Shown: positions 1 through 9,841 of the stretch, in pieces | How the letters are laid out: every line of letters starts with the position of its first letter | Position numbering within the stretch: the first letter of the stretch is position 1 | Assembly (NCBI RefSeq): GCF_028858725.1 | Contig: NC_084771.1 | Coordinates: forward strand, 2,446,915 to 2,510,914 | Direction: 5' to 3' | Source: Colius striatus | Taxonomy: Eukaryota > Chordata > Aves > Coliiformes > Coliidae | DNA length: 64,000 bases | Notes under the pieces: generated by a model | What the model saw: only the letters and a program-made list of their open reading frames with translations | Databases searched by the model: none | What the model was told of the DNA's origin: nothing | Program-made: the position numbers and the translations under genes

Positions 1-183
1 ACAGGGGCTTTTTCTGCCAAAACTGAAAAGACTGCTTGTTGCAGACGCCTGGATTGTGAGATGGCACTTGGAGATTCCCAAATGGTGGGGATCCCCAAGA
101 AACCTGTCCCTGGAGATGCCCACCAACGCTCCCCCAGCCATGACCCTGCGTCCTGGAAGTTTCAGCTCCTGGCCTGCCCTGAG

Positions 184-2282
184 GTGAGGGCATTAGACGA
201 ACATGTCCTGCAGCTGGCACCGAGGTACCTGCGGAGCGAGTGCAGCCAGATGCAGTGGCTGATGCTCAATGCCCTCATCACCACCTGCGACGAGCCCTCG
301 AAGGTAGGCAGGGGGCAGCCGGCTGGAGCCATGCTGGGGGCGTGGGGCTGGGTGAGGGGAGCTGGGGGACATGCAGCTGGGGCTTGGCTGTGCTTTGGGA
401 GCTCTGGCAGCTCCTGCCTGCCCTCCTGCCTCCCTGCTGGCCTCCCCAAGTCCCTTGAGGCAGGCCTTTGGCTTCTGGCTCCCGAGGCAGCAGCATGGGG
501 TTGAAGCACTGGAGTGATTTTGGCAGTGCAGCTTTTCACGGCTTCACCACAAGCATCGTGTTGCACACAGGCCAAAAGCATGTGGATCCTGCAGGAAAGC
601 CTCCTGGAGCTACTGCAGGACCTAGATGACGAGGTGGTCGAAACGAACCTCTCCTTGCTCAAAATGATGCTCCAGGCTGCCAACAGCCCAGTTTGCAGCA
701 CCCTCGTTCTGGAGCTGACTGGGAGGCTCCAGCCACTCTTTCACCACGTAAGGCTTTGTGCCCCCCACCACAGGCACTGGCTGCTGCCAGGAACCTTTGT
801 GCTCTGTGCATTTTCAGAGCCATGCCCAGGTGGGCCTGCAGCAGCCGGTGCTGAGCTCTTGTCCTCTTTCTTTTCCACCAGACCACCAGCAGTGTGCAGC
901 TGCTCTCCCTTGAGCTCTTCCAACGTCTGATGCAGTCTGTCAACAAAAAGGAAAGACAGCCGATGAAGACACGGGTGTATGAGAACGTGATCGAACTGCT
1001 CTGCCTCCTGCATGCCGAGAGCCCGGAGGTGGCAGAGGTGAGGATCTCTGACCTGCCCATGTCCCCGCGGGAGGTCCCCAGGGCCAGGAAGGGCCATGAG
1101 CTTTGCCCGGGTGAGAGGACGCCCGTCCTGTGCCCTGGGCAGCGGTAGCATCTCCCTGCTCTGTGCGTCTGCAGGCCTCTCGGGTAACCCTGCTTGGAGC
1201 TGCCGCCTTCCTGAAGAAGAGGAGGCTCAGAAAGCTCCCAGAGAAGAGGAAGACATTGGAAGTGGGCAAGTACCTGGTAAGGATGGTCCCCAAGCAGCAG
1301 CCCCAGCCTGGGCAAGCTGTGCCCCTGCCCACTGCCACAGCCCGTCCCGGGCACAGGGCCACGGTCGGTACCAACCCTTCCCTTTGTCCCCTGTCCGTCT
1401 GCAGCTGTCAGGGTGCGGCAGCAGAGCCGCGCACTATGTGCAGCAGGCAGCGCGGTGCCTTTGGAGCCATCAGCAGCCGATACGAGAGGCGGCCGTCAGG
1501 TTCCTGGGTGAGACACAGCCCCTGTCCCTCCCTGCCCCGCTGCAGCTCGGCCCCAGCCCCGGCTGTGGCGCGGCCGCAGGAATCAGCCGCGTGGCTGCGG
1601 AGCCGCGAGTGCCCGGTGCAGGGCCCTGGCGCCCGCGGGGCTCCCTGCGCCCTGTGCCAGCCCTGCCCTGCGCCTGGCGCTCGCTCGCCCGGGGAAGAGC
1701 CTGGGCTCAGCCCTGCCAAGGGGAGGGGGGCGTGTGGCCGGGCTGCAGGGACCTGTGAGGCAACTGTGCCGCTGGGGCACTGACCGACTGTGCGTTCGCA
1801 GGGCTTGCCGGGCAGCACCTGAGGGGGCATCAGGAATTGCTGCAGCCCATCCATGAGGGTGAGTGAGGGCAGCGGGGCGGCAGCGGGGACTGGCAGGGAG
1901 GAGGAGAGGCCCTGGGAAGGGAGCTGCGGCCCCTGCCCCGGCCAGGGAGAGCAGAGAGAGATGTCAGGAGCCCGGGGGGTATTCAGCACCTTCCGGCTGA
2001 TGCCGTTGGGCCCGGCTCCCTCTGGGCTGTGGGAACAGCTGGGGGTTGCCCTGGCAGGAGGGGTTCCTGGGGTGAACACAGGCTCTGATCTCAGCTCTGT
2101 TCCTCTCTGTTGCAGCCCTTGAAAACCTGCCAGAAGACACCGTCTCGTCAGTAGCAAACCTGGCAGCTCAAACGCAGTGCACCCTGAGAGATGCAGAGAG
2201 AGCAGCTCCCTCCAGACTCAGCCTGCGAGAGTGGCTCCGCAGGGCCTGGAGCAGACGGCCTTCTCTCTGGGCCCGTCGCTGA
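184..2282 (+). CDS. MROH-family HEAT-repeat gene, type C copy 1 (3' part)
   Basis: Seven exons can be followed: 184-303, 571-747, 882-1037, 1174-1275, 1405-1507, 1802-1858 and 2116-2282 (TGA at 2280-2282). All introns are GT-AG and the phases join without a stop, giving 293 codons. The product is leucine-rich paired helices, as in maestro HEAT-like repeat proteins. The last exons, with the AAVRFLG and LAAQT motifs, resemble the C-terminus of bird MROH proteins as I know them. These are cytosolic helical scaffolds without a known enzymatic activity. The exon lengths 177, 156, 102 and 103 equal those of the type N genes in this window, so the two types are old paralogues. The 5' end is not in the window. 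A poly(A) signal lies about 300 bases after the stop. This copy and C3 are open; C2 and C4 are broken. Family assignment is fairly sure, member number is not. Confidence 0.75.
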
Positions 2283-2578
2283 CCGGGCAGCTGCAGCTCT
2301 GAGCGGGGCCCATGCCAGGGGCTATTCCATGAGCTCCTCCCTGTGCTCCATGGCAAACCTTGGACCTACCAGCAGTTTTCTTTTGCATCGTTGCTCAGTA
2401 GTTTAGACACCGAGTTTAGCACTTGGGTTTCTTCCAGTTTGTGTACGTTTGATTTTCTGGCTTTCTTCACCCTGTGAGAACCATTTTCTACAGCTGGAAA
2501 CTCTTTGTTACCCTTCGTGTCAACAAAACTGGATTTGTTCCGTGTTGTTTGAGGGACGCAAAGTGCTTTGGTAAAAAC

Positions 2579-2584
2579 AATAAA
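2579..2584 (+). terminator. poly(A) signal of type C copy 1
   Basis: AATAAA about 300 bases after the stop codon. It is kept at the matching place in the other three type C copies (17444-17449 minus, 45846-45851 plus, 57630-57635 plus). Confidence 0.6.
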
Positions 2585-2626
2585 GCTCCGTCATCAAACC
2601 TTAACCAGTGCTCCCCATGTCTGGCC

Positions 2627-2992
2627 TGTCACGTTTCAAGCAGTAGCTCAAGAAGTCCCAGGGACGGACAGAGTTCTTCAAACAGCATGACAGAACCAAA
2701 TATTTGTAGGTACAAATATGACTTGGACCAGCCAGCTTGAATAAAGATGGTGGGGACAAGTTAATGCAGCTGGCAAGCTACTTCCAACTATCAGAAACAG
2801 GTGCTGCAAGTTAATCAGTTGGGCCCTGGGTGATCACATGGGCAGAAGCAGCATATAAGGAAGTAGCCAGCCAAGGAAGGGTGGCTTTGAGTCCCTCTGT
2901 TGGTTGCACTGTGTTGGCTGTGTATGTGTCTGCAGGTGCATTACCCAGCCTCTCTACATCTTTGAATGAATCTTGCTTGCACCGTTACAACA
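2627..2992 (+). mobile_element. Probable short solo LTR behind type C gene 1
   Basis: A 366-base block begins TGTCACG and ends TTACAACA. It holds a TATAAG box near 2858 and an AATAAA at about 2738. It is present at the same place in all four type C copies, so the insertion predates the duplications. No convincing target-site duplication is visible, and the right end abuts a CR1 fragment, so the right boundary is uncertain. Confidence 0.4.
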
Positions 2993-4620
2993 GGAAGGTG
3001 TCCAAGTGGGTTTGGAAACCTCCCAAGAAGGAGCCTCCACACCCTCCCTGGGCAGCCTGGGCCAGGGCTCCCTCACCTCAACAGGAAAGAAGCTTTTCCT
3101 TAAGGGGAATTGTTTGTGTTACAGCTTTTGTTCAATACCCCCTGTCCTGTCACTGGACGCTACAGGAAAAACCCTCCCTGCTGCCTCCTCTCCTTGGCAT
3201 GCAGCTTTCAGCACTTGTAAGTATTAACGAGGTCCCCCCTCAGTCTCCTCCAAGCTGAACTGTCCAAAGTCCAGCAGCCTTTCCTCACGAGGAAGATGCT
3301 CCAGTCCCCTGAGCATCTGGGTGTCCCTGCACTGGCCTCTCTGCAGCAGTTCCCTGTCCCTCTGCAGCTGGGGAGCCCACAACTGGGCACAGGACTCCAG
3401 CTGAGGCCTCAGCAGATGTGGCAGAGCAGAGGGGGAGCAGAAGCTCCCTGGCCCTGCTGCCCACACTCTGCTGGATGCCCCCAGGCTGCCATTGGCTTCT
3501 TGCCCACGAGGCCACGTTGCTGCTCATGGTCTGTTATCACCCAGCACTGCCAGGACGTGCAGCTGACCTGGGGCCTGTGCTGGAGGATGGCTTCAAGCCC
3601 AGTCAAAACAGCTTTATGAAGGGCAGGTCCTGCTGGACCAATCTGATCTCCTTCTATGACAAGGTGACCTGCTTAGTGGGTGAGGGAAAGGCACACAGGA
3701 ACTTGTCCAGCTGGATTGGAATGTCTCCAGGGAATGAGCCTCCACAGCCCATCTGGGCAACCCCTGCCAGTGCTCCCTCACCTCAACAGGGAACAACTTT
3801 GTCCTTGTGTCTCTTTGGCACCTCTTCAGTTACAGCTTGTGCCTGTTGCCTGTTTAGTGGTGACATTCAGGATGAGTTGTTGCATCACCTTTCCAGGGAT
3901 GGAGGTCAGGCTGACCAGCCTGTGGTTTCCTGGCTCATCCTTCCTGCCCTTGTTGCAGCCTGCAGTGACATTGGCCTGTCTCCAGCCCTCAGGCACCTCG
4001 CCTGTGCTCCATGATTGATCAAAAATGATGGAGAGAGGCTCAGCAATCACATCAGCTGCTCCCTCAGCACTCTCGGATGCATCCCGTCAGGACCCATTGA
4101 CTTATGAGCCTCAAGCTTGGCCAGCAAATCTTTAACTTCTTCCTCTTCCACCCAGGCCAAGTGCTCTGCTGTCCAGGCCATCCTACTGTCCTTGCTGGAC
4201 TGGGCTTCTCGAGGGCTGGCCTTGTCTGTACAGACTGTAGCAAAGAAGGCATTCAGTAGTTCGGCCTCTGCATCCCCTGTCACCAGGGCACCCTCTGTGT
4301 TCAGCAGTGGGCCCACGGCGCCCCTCATCTTCCTTTTGCTGTTGATGTCATGACAAACACCTTCTTGCTTTGCTTTACTTTCTTGGCCAGGTTGAATTCT
4401 AGAAGGGCTTTGGCCTTCTTGGTGGCACCCCTGCATGCTCTGGCAATGTTGTGTACTCTTCCCAAGAAGCCAGGCCCCGTTTCCACCTCTCAGAGATGGC
4501 TGCTTTCGGCCTGAGCTGTCCCAGCAGATCCTTGCTCACCCATGGAGGCCTCCAGCCTCCGTTCCTACATGTGGGGACACACTGATCCTGGGCTTGGAGG
4601 AAGTGGTGCTTGAAGCATAG
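2993..4620 (-). mobile_element. CR1 LINE mosaic, including ORF2 fragments
   Basis: Several CR1 pieces lie head to tail on the minus strand. 2993-3530 is CR1 3'-region sequence. 3680-3800 is a second short piece. 4620-3826 encodes two in-frame parts of the CR1 ORF2 product, with the upstream reverse-transcriptase region (SMGPDGMHPRVLRE) and the following NHRLVSLTSIPGKV motif, separated by a stop after REQLM. The pieces are too short and broken for function. The same mosaic follows C3 at 46260-47887. Confidence 0.8.
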
Positions 4621-4769
4621 AATTCAACTATTTCATGGCCAAAGCCTCTCATTGCCCCTCCCAGGACTCGTTTTGAGGGTGCAAAACCTTAGGTTTCAGG
4701 ACCATCACTTTCAGACACAAACCCTAATTTCAGAGTTCACAGCCTCAAGTTTAATTCCAAAGCCAGGTG

Positions 4770-4966
4770 CCCCCCATGATGCCATCCCCCTTGCCCCTTC
4801 CTGTGCCCCAAATGATGCCATCCCCCCTTCCTGTGCCCCCCACGATGCCATCCCCCCTTCCTGTGCCCCCCATGATTCCATCCCCCTTCCCATGCCCCCG
4901 ATGATGCCATCCCCCCTTGCCTCTTCCCATGCCCCCCATGATGCTATCCCCCCTTCCCATGCCCCC
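4770..4966. repeat. Minisatellite, about 29-30 bp unit (left part)
   Basis: Tandem units of the form CCCCCATGATGCCATCCCCC plus TTCCYRTG. Unit length drifts by a few bases. The array is interrupted at 4967 by the endogenous retrovirus and resumes at 9618. Copies lie at 22205-22425 and 48040-48322, always just upstream of exon 1 of a type N gene. Confidence 0.9.
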
Positions 4967-5735
4967 TGCCGCGAAGTTTTCGGCTCTTGGCCTGAAAAAC
5001 CCAGGCTCGAAGCCTGAAACCCAGGCACGAAGCCTGAAAAACCCAGGCTCAAAGCCTGAAACCCAGGCACGAAGCCTGAAACCCAGGCACAAAGCCTGAA
5101 ACCCAGGCACAGAGGCCTGAAACCCAGGCACGAAGCCTGAAACCCAGGCACGAAGCCTGAAACCCAGGCACAAAGGCCTGAAACCCAGGCACAAAGGCCT
5201 GAAACCCAGGCACGAAGCCTGAAACCAGACGCTAAGTCTGAAAAACCCAGGCTCGAAGCCTACTTCATGCGGCGATCAACCCAGGGTCCGATTCTCAGCT
5301 GGGTGGGAAGAAATCAGTCCTACTCAATGTGAGTGATAGCAGAAATCTTCTTCTTTATTGAGAGCAGGCTCTAACTTATATACACAGCAGCTTCAAAACT
5401 AGCTCAGCAACAGCAGCTAATAGATTACATTCTTGTGTTCATCCTACTTGCGGTTTCTGCGATAAGCAAGCTCCCTCACATTTTCCCATCTTGTTTTTCC
5501 CCCGTAGTTGTTTTCCACCTTGGGCTGTTACCTCGTTAGCTGAAAACAGCCCGACCTTGAAGGAACAGAAAGCGGCCTGCTGTCTGCGTGACAGCAACTG
5601 CTTTAACCATGGCTCTGACTCTGGTCTTGATTGTGCATTAAATTCATATAACTAGAACTCAGATTGCCTTGCCCCATCAGGCCTAACATTATACTCTGGG
5701 ATCCATGTCCATTCTCCCTTAACCACTCCTCAACA
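4967..5735 (-). repeat. 3' LTR of the endogenous retrovirus
   Basis: 769 bases, TG...CA on the minus strand. On that strand it carries the env tail (5735-5603), a TATATAAG box at 5382-5375, an AATAAA at 5359-5354 only about 16 bases further on, and then a long U5 with a tandem repeat (about 5255-4977). A G-rich polypurine run lies just outside at 5737-5745. Outside the tandem array it differs from the 5' LTR at only a handful of sites by eye, so the insertion is fairly recent. Confidence 0.9.
4977..5255 (-). repeat. Tandem 19-21 bp array inside LTR U5 (3' LTR)
   Basis: Units of the form CCTGAAACCCAGGCACGAAG (plus-strand view) repeat about a dozen times. Variants have cacaaag, cacagagg or gctcgaag and occasional AAAAACCC spacing. 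The array is open in several frames on both strands, giving low-complexity reading frames (FVPGFQ-like) that I do not regard as genes. Confidence 0.9.
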
Positions 5736-7370
5736 AATCCCCCGTTTTGTTTTTGCACAATCAAGACTGAGTCAGTCAATGTATGCACTGCCTTCATAAT
5801 ACAACTATATACTATTCTAAACATTACAAGCAAAAGCAAAATAACCAAAATCCATCTTAACCCTTCTTTGATTAACATAGTCAGCCAAGGTGACAACCCC
5901 CCAAAAGCTGATTGAAGCCAATTATCAAAAGGGTTATAACCCACCGTAATATTCTTAGCATGAACCTTTAAATATGCCAAAGCTTTGTGAATAGATTCAT
6001 TATGATCAGAAAGATTAAAACAACACATGCCTTCAAAGTCTTGGCATCCGTGCCCTTGTGCCAATAGCAAAAAATCAATAGCTGCACGATCTTGCAATAA
6101 GGCATGTCTAAGGCTTTTCTGGTCTGCTAGCAATTTTTCAATAACATCAGTAGGAACATTAGCTTGCTGCTCCGACCAACACACTAGTTTTTCTAACTGC
6201 CGTAAGGCCTGGGCTGCAGCCAACCCAGGTACAAATGCTGAAGCAAATACATTCGCCGTAATGGACCACAATTGTCCTTTACCATCACAATCTCCTTTTA
6301 AGTTGTGGGTGTTTCTTGTTTTCTGTAACTTGGTAATTTTTAACCAGTCCTGCTGTCGAGGAGCAAACAAAGTTAGTTTCCCTAAATAACATGGTTTCTA
6401 GATCTCTCTCTTGATCTACAGTAAATGCCTCCTCCTGAGCAATGAGGATATCATGCATACAATGATACACAAGTGCATGTCTAATACTACTTACATCACT
6501 AATCAAGCCTTCTAATGTCATTGAAGTTTGGTTACTTTGTTTGCTAAGCCAGCATCCTAATTTGCATAGCTGAGTTAATAAAGCAGATACTCTTACACCT
6601 GGAGCAAATATACTAGTTGCTATTATTGCTGAGGAAGACCAAAGGTAACATGGTCATCACATTCACCAGTAAATGCATGCACAAATTGTTTTGGACAATG
6701 ATGTTTCTAAATCATTGTGTGATTAGGCATCAAGATCGTCAGTTGTCCCAAACTGTGTGGTCCCCTGTGTAATCTCGAGGGTATCCCAGGCCATGCCTGG
6801 TCCCCACAGACCAGAAAAATTCCCTTTGGTAACTGCATAGGCACAAGACTAGACCTGGATCTTTTTGGTGAAGTATAATTGCACGAAGATGTTGTGTTCT
6901 TATACATGCCCAGGATGGGATCCACATTCTGTCCCAAATGTTTTGGTATTGCTGGTAAAATTAAACATAACACAAAAATCCATCTTTATAGATCTCAATA
7001 ATTCTAACTCCTGTGGCTCTGTTGTCATTATTGGCAACCATGAAATGATCAAATCCCAGCTGTCAACTTTGCCATTACCCTTAACTAAGGGATTTGTTTT
7101 TAATGCCTTTGGTACAGGCCATTGTGCCACAGCTGATGGAATTCCCACCAAACAGGTAGAAAAAGGATTATCTGGAGTGGCCATTGATAAACATATTGTA
7201 GACTGATTGATTGCTTTGGCCAGTGTAACCCACATGTTGTGCTTGGTTTGTTGAAATTGCCTAAAACCATTTACCACAATCATTTGAAGCATCAACAGTG
7301 TGACAAAATCCTTTTTTTTTTTTACTTCTGATAAAAAAAAAAATCTTTCACCAATGAGTCTAAAACACAA
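5603..7370 (-). pseudogene. env: Retroviral env remnant (SU and TM), frame-broken
   Basis: Read on the minus strand. An SU part lies at 7370-6900 and continues in another frame at 6973-6707, which ends in a stop, so there is a frameshift near 6930-6970. A TM start lies at 6521-6285 and the main TM frame at 6370-5603 (255 codons), with a second frame change near 6370-6390. The TM frame contains the immunosuppressive-type helix and a CX6CC motif (C109, C116, C117 of that frame), then a hydrophobic membrane span at about residues 171-189 and a cytoplasmic tail. CX6CC with this surrounding pattern is typical of alpha- and gamma-type retroviral envelopes; the wording is closest to alpharetroviruses. 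The last 43 or so residues are coded inside the 3' LTR. Not functional as read. Confidence 0.85.
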
Positions 7371-8020
7371 ACCACCTTTTAGCTTCTCAATGTCAAATGT
7401 TCTGTTCCTGACACCTAAAACACCTTAGAAAGTTTCCACTGTAAGAAAACCAATATTCATCATCACATTTACAGCAAAATGCATAACATCACGACCAGCA
7501 GTTTTTACACTCGTTGAGGCAAGGGATTGAGGATGGAAAGGACGAGCCCAGCGGTTCGCGAGGGCTGATGTCAGCGCGGTGTGTGTGGGGGGGCTCCGGA
7601 GACACCGACCGGGCGCGGGAAGCGGCTGCGCGGCGGCGGCTGCGGATGGAAGGGGCGGGGGGGGTCTGGCTCACTCCGTGCCGGCCCCGGCCCCGGCGGC
7701 GCAGTCGGTATTACGCTCTCCCGTGTTTTCTTTGTCTCCCCTCTCGTGCCCGATGGTGCCCAGCCTAACACGGGGTCGCGCTCCCCCACTCTCCTCTGAT
7801 CATCCTGCGCCGCACCCCCGCCCGACTCCGCCCGCTCGGCATTGCCCTGCGAGTCGTCCCAGGGGTAACTCGGCGGGTTGGGCTCTGAATGGGGAGTAGC
7901 TCTCTCGCGGGGGCTCTGCTCCGAAGCCCCTTCGCCTCTCTGACTTTGTAAAAACTCTTGTGTAGAGAAGAACTTTTGTTTTGTTTTGGTTTTTTGTTTT
8001 TTTCTCTCAGCACGCCCCGC

Positions 8021-8728
8021 TCAGCGCCGGGCGGCACCGGGCTGGCTTTCAGTGGCCACAGGCTGTGTTTCCATGGTCTCTTGTCGCTCCAGTTTCTTTA
8101 ATACTTCCTGCAGGAACCTGTCCGTTCCCTTGTCTGTCTCCTTCAGCCTCGGTGCAACAGTCAACGCCTGGGCTGCAGCCATGGCCACACGCTGTTCTGC
8201 TTGCATTTCTTTTAAAGTATTTATCACGTCTCTCCAAACGAGACCTAAATTTTTACTGATCTTACTATTGTCCTTATCACCACTAATAGTGGCTTCCCAG
8301 AGAAGGTTTCCAATTTCTCGCCACTCACCAGAAAAGGGAGGTGAGACATAATTAGTCCTGATACCAAACAGTCCAGCTGTTGGCTCGGCTGCAGTCTCAG
8401 GCATATCAAGCCGCTGAGTTACAGCAGCGGTCAAATCCTTTTCCAACTTATACTTTTTCAAACAGTTAATTACTTCGCTCCACGGTTTCATCAGTTTCCG
8501 AGCAGTTTTCTCTTCATCTATAACCAAGTCCCAAAGATAAGTCCCATATGCTCTCCACTCCTTCTCATCAAAATATTTCTCAGAGTCTTTAAAAAAGCCT
8601 TTACAATTACTATGTACAAGTAGACCAGACAAATCGGTCAGTTTAAAGTCCACCCCCTGCTTTTCTAAAAAGCGATGTAAAAGTGAGAGTGCTGCCTCCT
8701 CATCCATGTTGTCGGATCCTCGTCTCAC
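8021..8728 (-). pseudogene. gag: Retroviral gag fragment, matrix region
   Basis: An open frame of 235 codons on the minus strand begins about 140 bases after the primer binding site, as gag should; M1 or M8 could be the start. Residues about 8-100 look like a betaretrovirus-type matrix domain (helical, with WRAYGTYLWDL and WSEVINCLKK). Residues about 125-185 repeat the same pattern (EWREIGNLLWE, WRDVINTLKE), so the second half of matrix appears duplicated. The frame stops at 8021 in a proline/arginine-rich region, and no capsid, nucleocapsid or pol follows before env. It is a remnant. Confidence 0.75.
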
Positions 8729-8870
8729 CGCAACCTGTAGTCACTCCCCCGGGTACAGCAACCTCTGCTTGGGATCCGGCAGGCTTCCTCCGACGACTGC
8801 CTCTGCCTCTGGATTTTCAAGTCTCAGCTCCCCGCAGGCAGGCTCTTTACCCAGTAACACCCAGTGAAAG

Positions 8871-8888
8871 GTCCCTGTTCGGGCGCCA
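8871..8888 (-). other. Primer binding site, lysine tRNA
   Basis: An 18-base match to the 3' end of tRNA-Lys(UUU), the primer used by many beta- and lentiviruses. It stands two bases inside the 5' LTR on the minus strand. This fixes the orientation of the provirus and the inner LTR edge. Confidence 0.9.
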
Positions 8889-8890
8889 TA

Positions 8891-9617
8891 TGCCGCGAAG
8901 TTTTCGGCTCTTGGCCTGAAAAACCCAGGCTCGAAGCCTGAAACCCAGGCACGAAGCCTGAAACCCAGGCACGAAGCCTGAAACCCAGGCACAGAGGCCT
9001 GAAACCCAGGCACAAAGCCTGAAACCCAGGCACGAAGGCCTGAAACCCAGGCACGAAGCCTGAAACCCAGGCACGAAGCCTGAAACCCAGGCACAAAGGC
9101 CTGAAACCAGACGCTAAGTCTGAAAAACCCAGGCTCGAAGCCTACTTCATGCGGCGATCAACCCAGGGTCCTATTCTCAGCTGGGTGGGAAGAAATCAGT
9201 CCTACTCAATGTGAGTGATAGCAGAAATCTTCTTCTTTATTGAGAGCAGGCTCTAACTTATATGCACAGCAGCTTCAAAACTAGCTCAGCAACAGCAGCT
9301 AATAGATTACATTCTTGTGTTCATCCTACTTGAGGTTTCAGCAATAAGCAAGCTCCCTCACATTTTCCCATCTTGTTTTTCCCCCGTAGTTGTTTTCCAC
9401 CTTGGGCTGTTACCTCGTTAGCTGAAAACAGCCCGACCTTGAAGGAACAGAAAGCGGCCTGCTGTCTGCGTGACAGCAACTGCTTTAACCATGGCTCTGA
9501 CTCTGGTCTTGATTGTGCATTAAATTCATATAACTAGAACTCAGATTGCCTTGCCCCATCAGGCCTAACATTATACTCTGGGATCCATGTCCATTCTCCC
9601 TTAACCACTCCTCAACA
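8891..9617 (-). repeat. 5' LTR of the endogenous retrovirus
   Basis: 727 bases, TG...CA on the minus strand. It aligns with the 3' LTR end to end; the 42-base difference comes mainly from the copy number of the U5 tandem repeat (about 8901-9135). The TATA box is CATATAAG here (9264-9257) and AATAAA is at 9241-9236. A copy of the env tail is also present (9617-9485), as expected for env reading into U3. Confidence 0.9.
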
Positions 9618-9740
9618 CCCCCCATGATTCCACCCCCCTTCCCGTGCCGCCCATGATGCCATCCCCCTTCCCGTGCCCCACATGATGCCATCCCCCCTTC
9701 CCGTGCCCCCCATGATGCCATCCCCCCTTCCCGTGCCCCA
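9618..9740. repeat. Minisatellite (right part, after the provirus)
   Basis: Continuation of the 4770-4966 array, with the same units (CCCCCATGATGCCATCCCCC plus spacer). It ends about 100 bases before the start codon of the next gene. Confidence 0.9.
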
Positions 9741-9772
9741 CACTGGGCGGCAGCTCAGAACGGGGCCCTTTG

Positions 9773-9780
9773 TGACGTCA
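9773..9780 (+). promoter_or_regulatory. CRE palindrome upstream of type N gene 1
   Basis: A perfect TGACGTCA lies 62 bases before the ATG, in a GC-rich stretch without an obvious TATA box. The same element stands at the same distance in N2 (48354-48361) and N4 (22165-22172). CREB/CREM-family proteins bind this site. That it drives these genes is inference. Confidence 0.55.
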
Positions 9781-9841
9781 CCCCCAGCGCAGGGCCTTTG
9801 GCAGCAGCCGCCTGCCCCAGCCAGTGTCTGTTGAGACAGCC

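Larger units (their letters stand above)
4967..9617 (-). mobile_element. Endogenous retrovirus, pol-less, antisense
   Basis: A provirus of about 4.65 kb reads on the minus strand: 5' LTR 9617-8891, primer binding site 8888-8871, gag matrix region 8728-8021, a GC-rich stretch of unclear origin (about 8020-7500), broken env SU and TM 7370-5603, 3' LTR 5735-4967. No protease, reverse transcriptase or integrase sequence is present, so about half of a normal provirus is missing. Both LTRs have TG...CA ends. The flanks are C-rich minisatellite on both sides (five C before, six C after), which fits a 5-6 bp target duplication but cannot be resolved. The TM protein is alpharetrovirus-like, while the lysine primer site and the matrix suggest a betaretrovirus-like gag end, so this is probably a mixed lineage. 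The element is defective. Confidence 0.9.

Noticed and set aside
4711-5194. Long low-complexity frames (FVPGFQ-like) over the minisatellite and LTR array
   Set aside because: They come from tandem repeats with unit lengths that keep several frames open; no start, splice or homology support.
4977-5255. Regular short repeats resembling a CRISPR array
   Set aside because: The units are directly adjacent, without unique spacers, and lie inside a retroviral LTR in an animal genome.
7500-8020. The rest of gag (capsid, nucleocapsid) in the GC-rich stretch
   Set aside because: I see no major homology region, no zinc knuckles and no continuous frame; the origin of this stretch remains open.
9485-9721. 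78-codon frame ending like the Env tail
   Set aside because: It is the LTR copy of the env tail read in from minisatellite sequence, not a gene.
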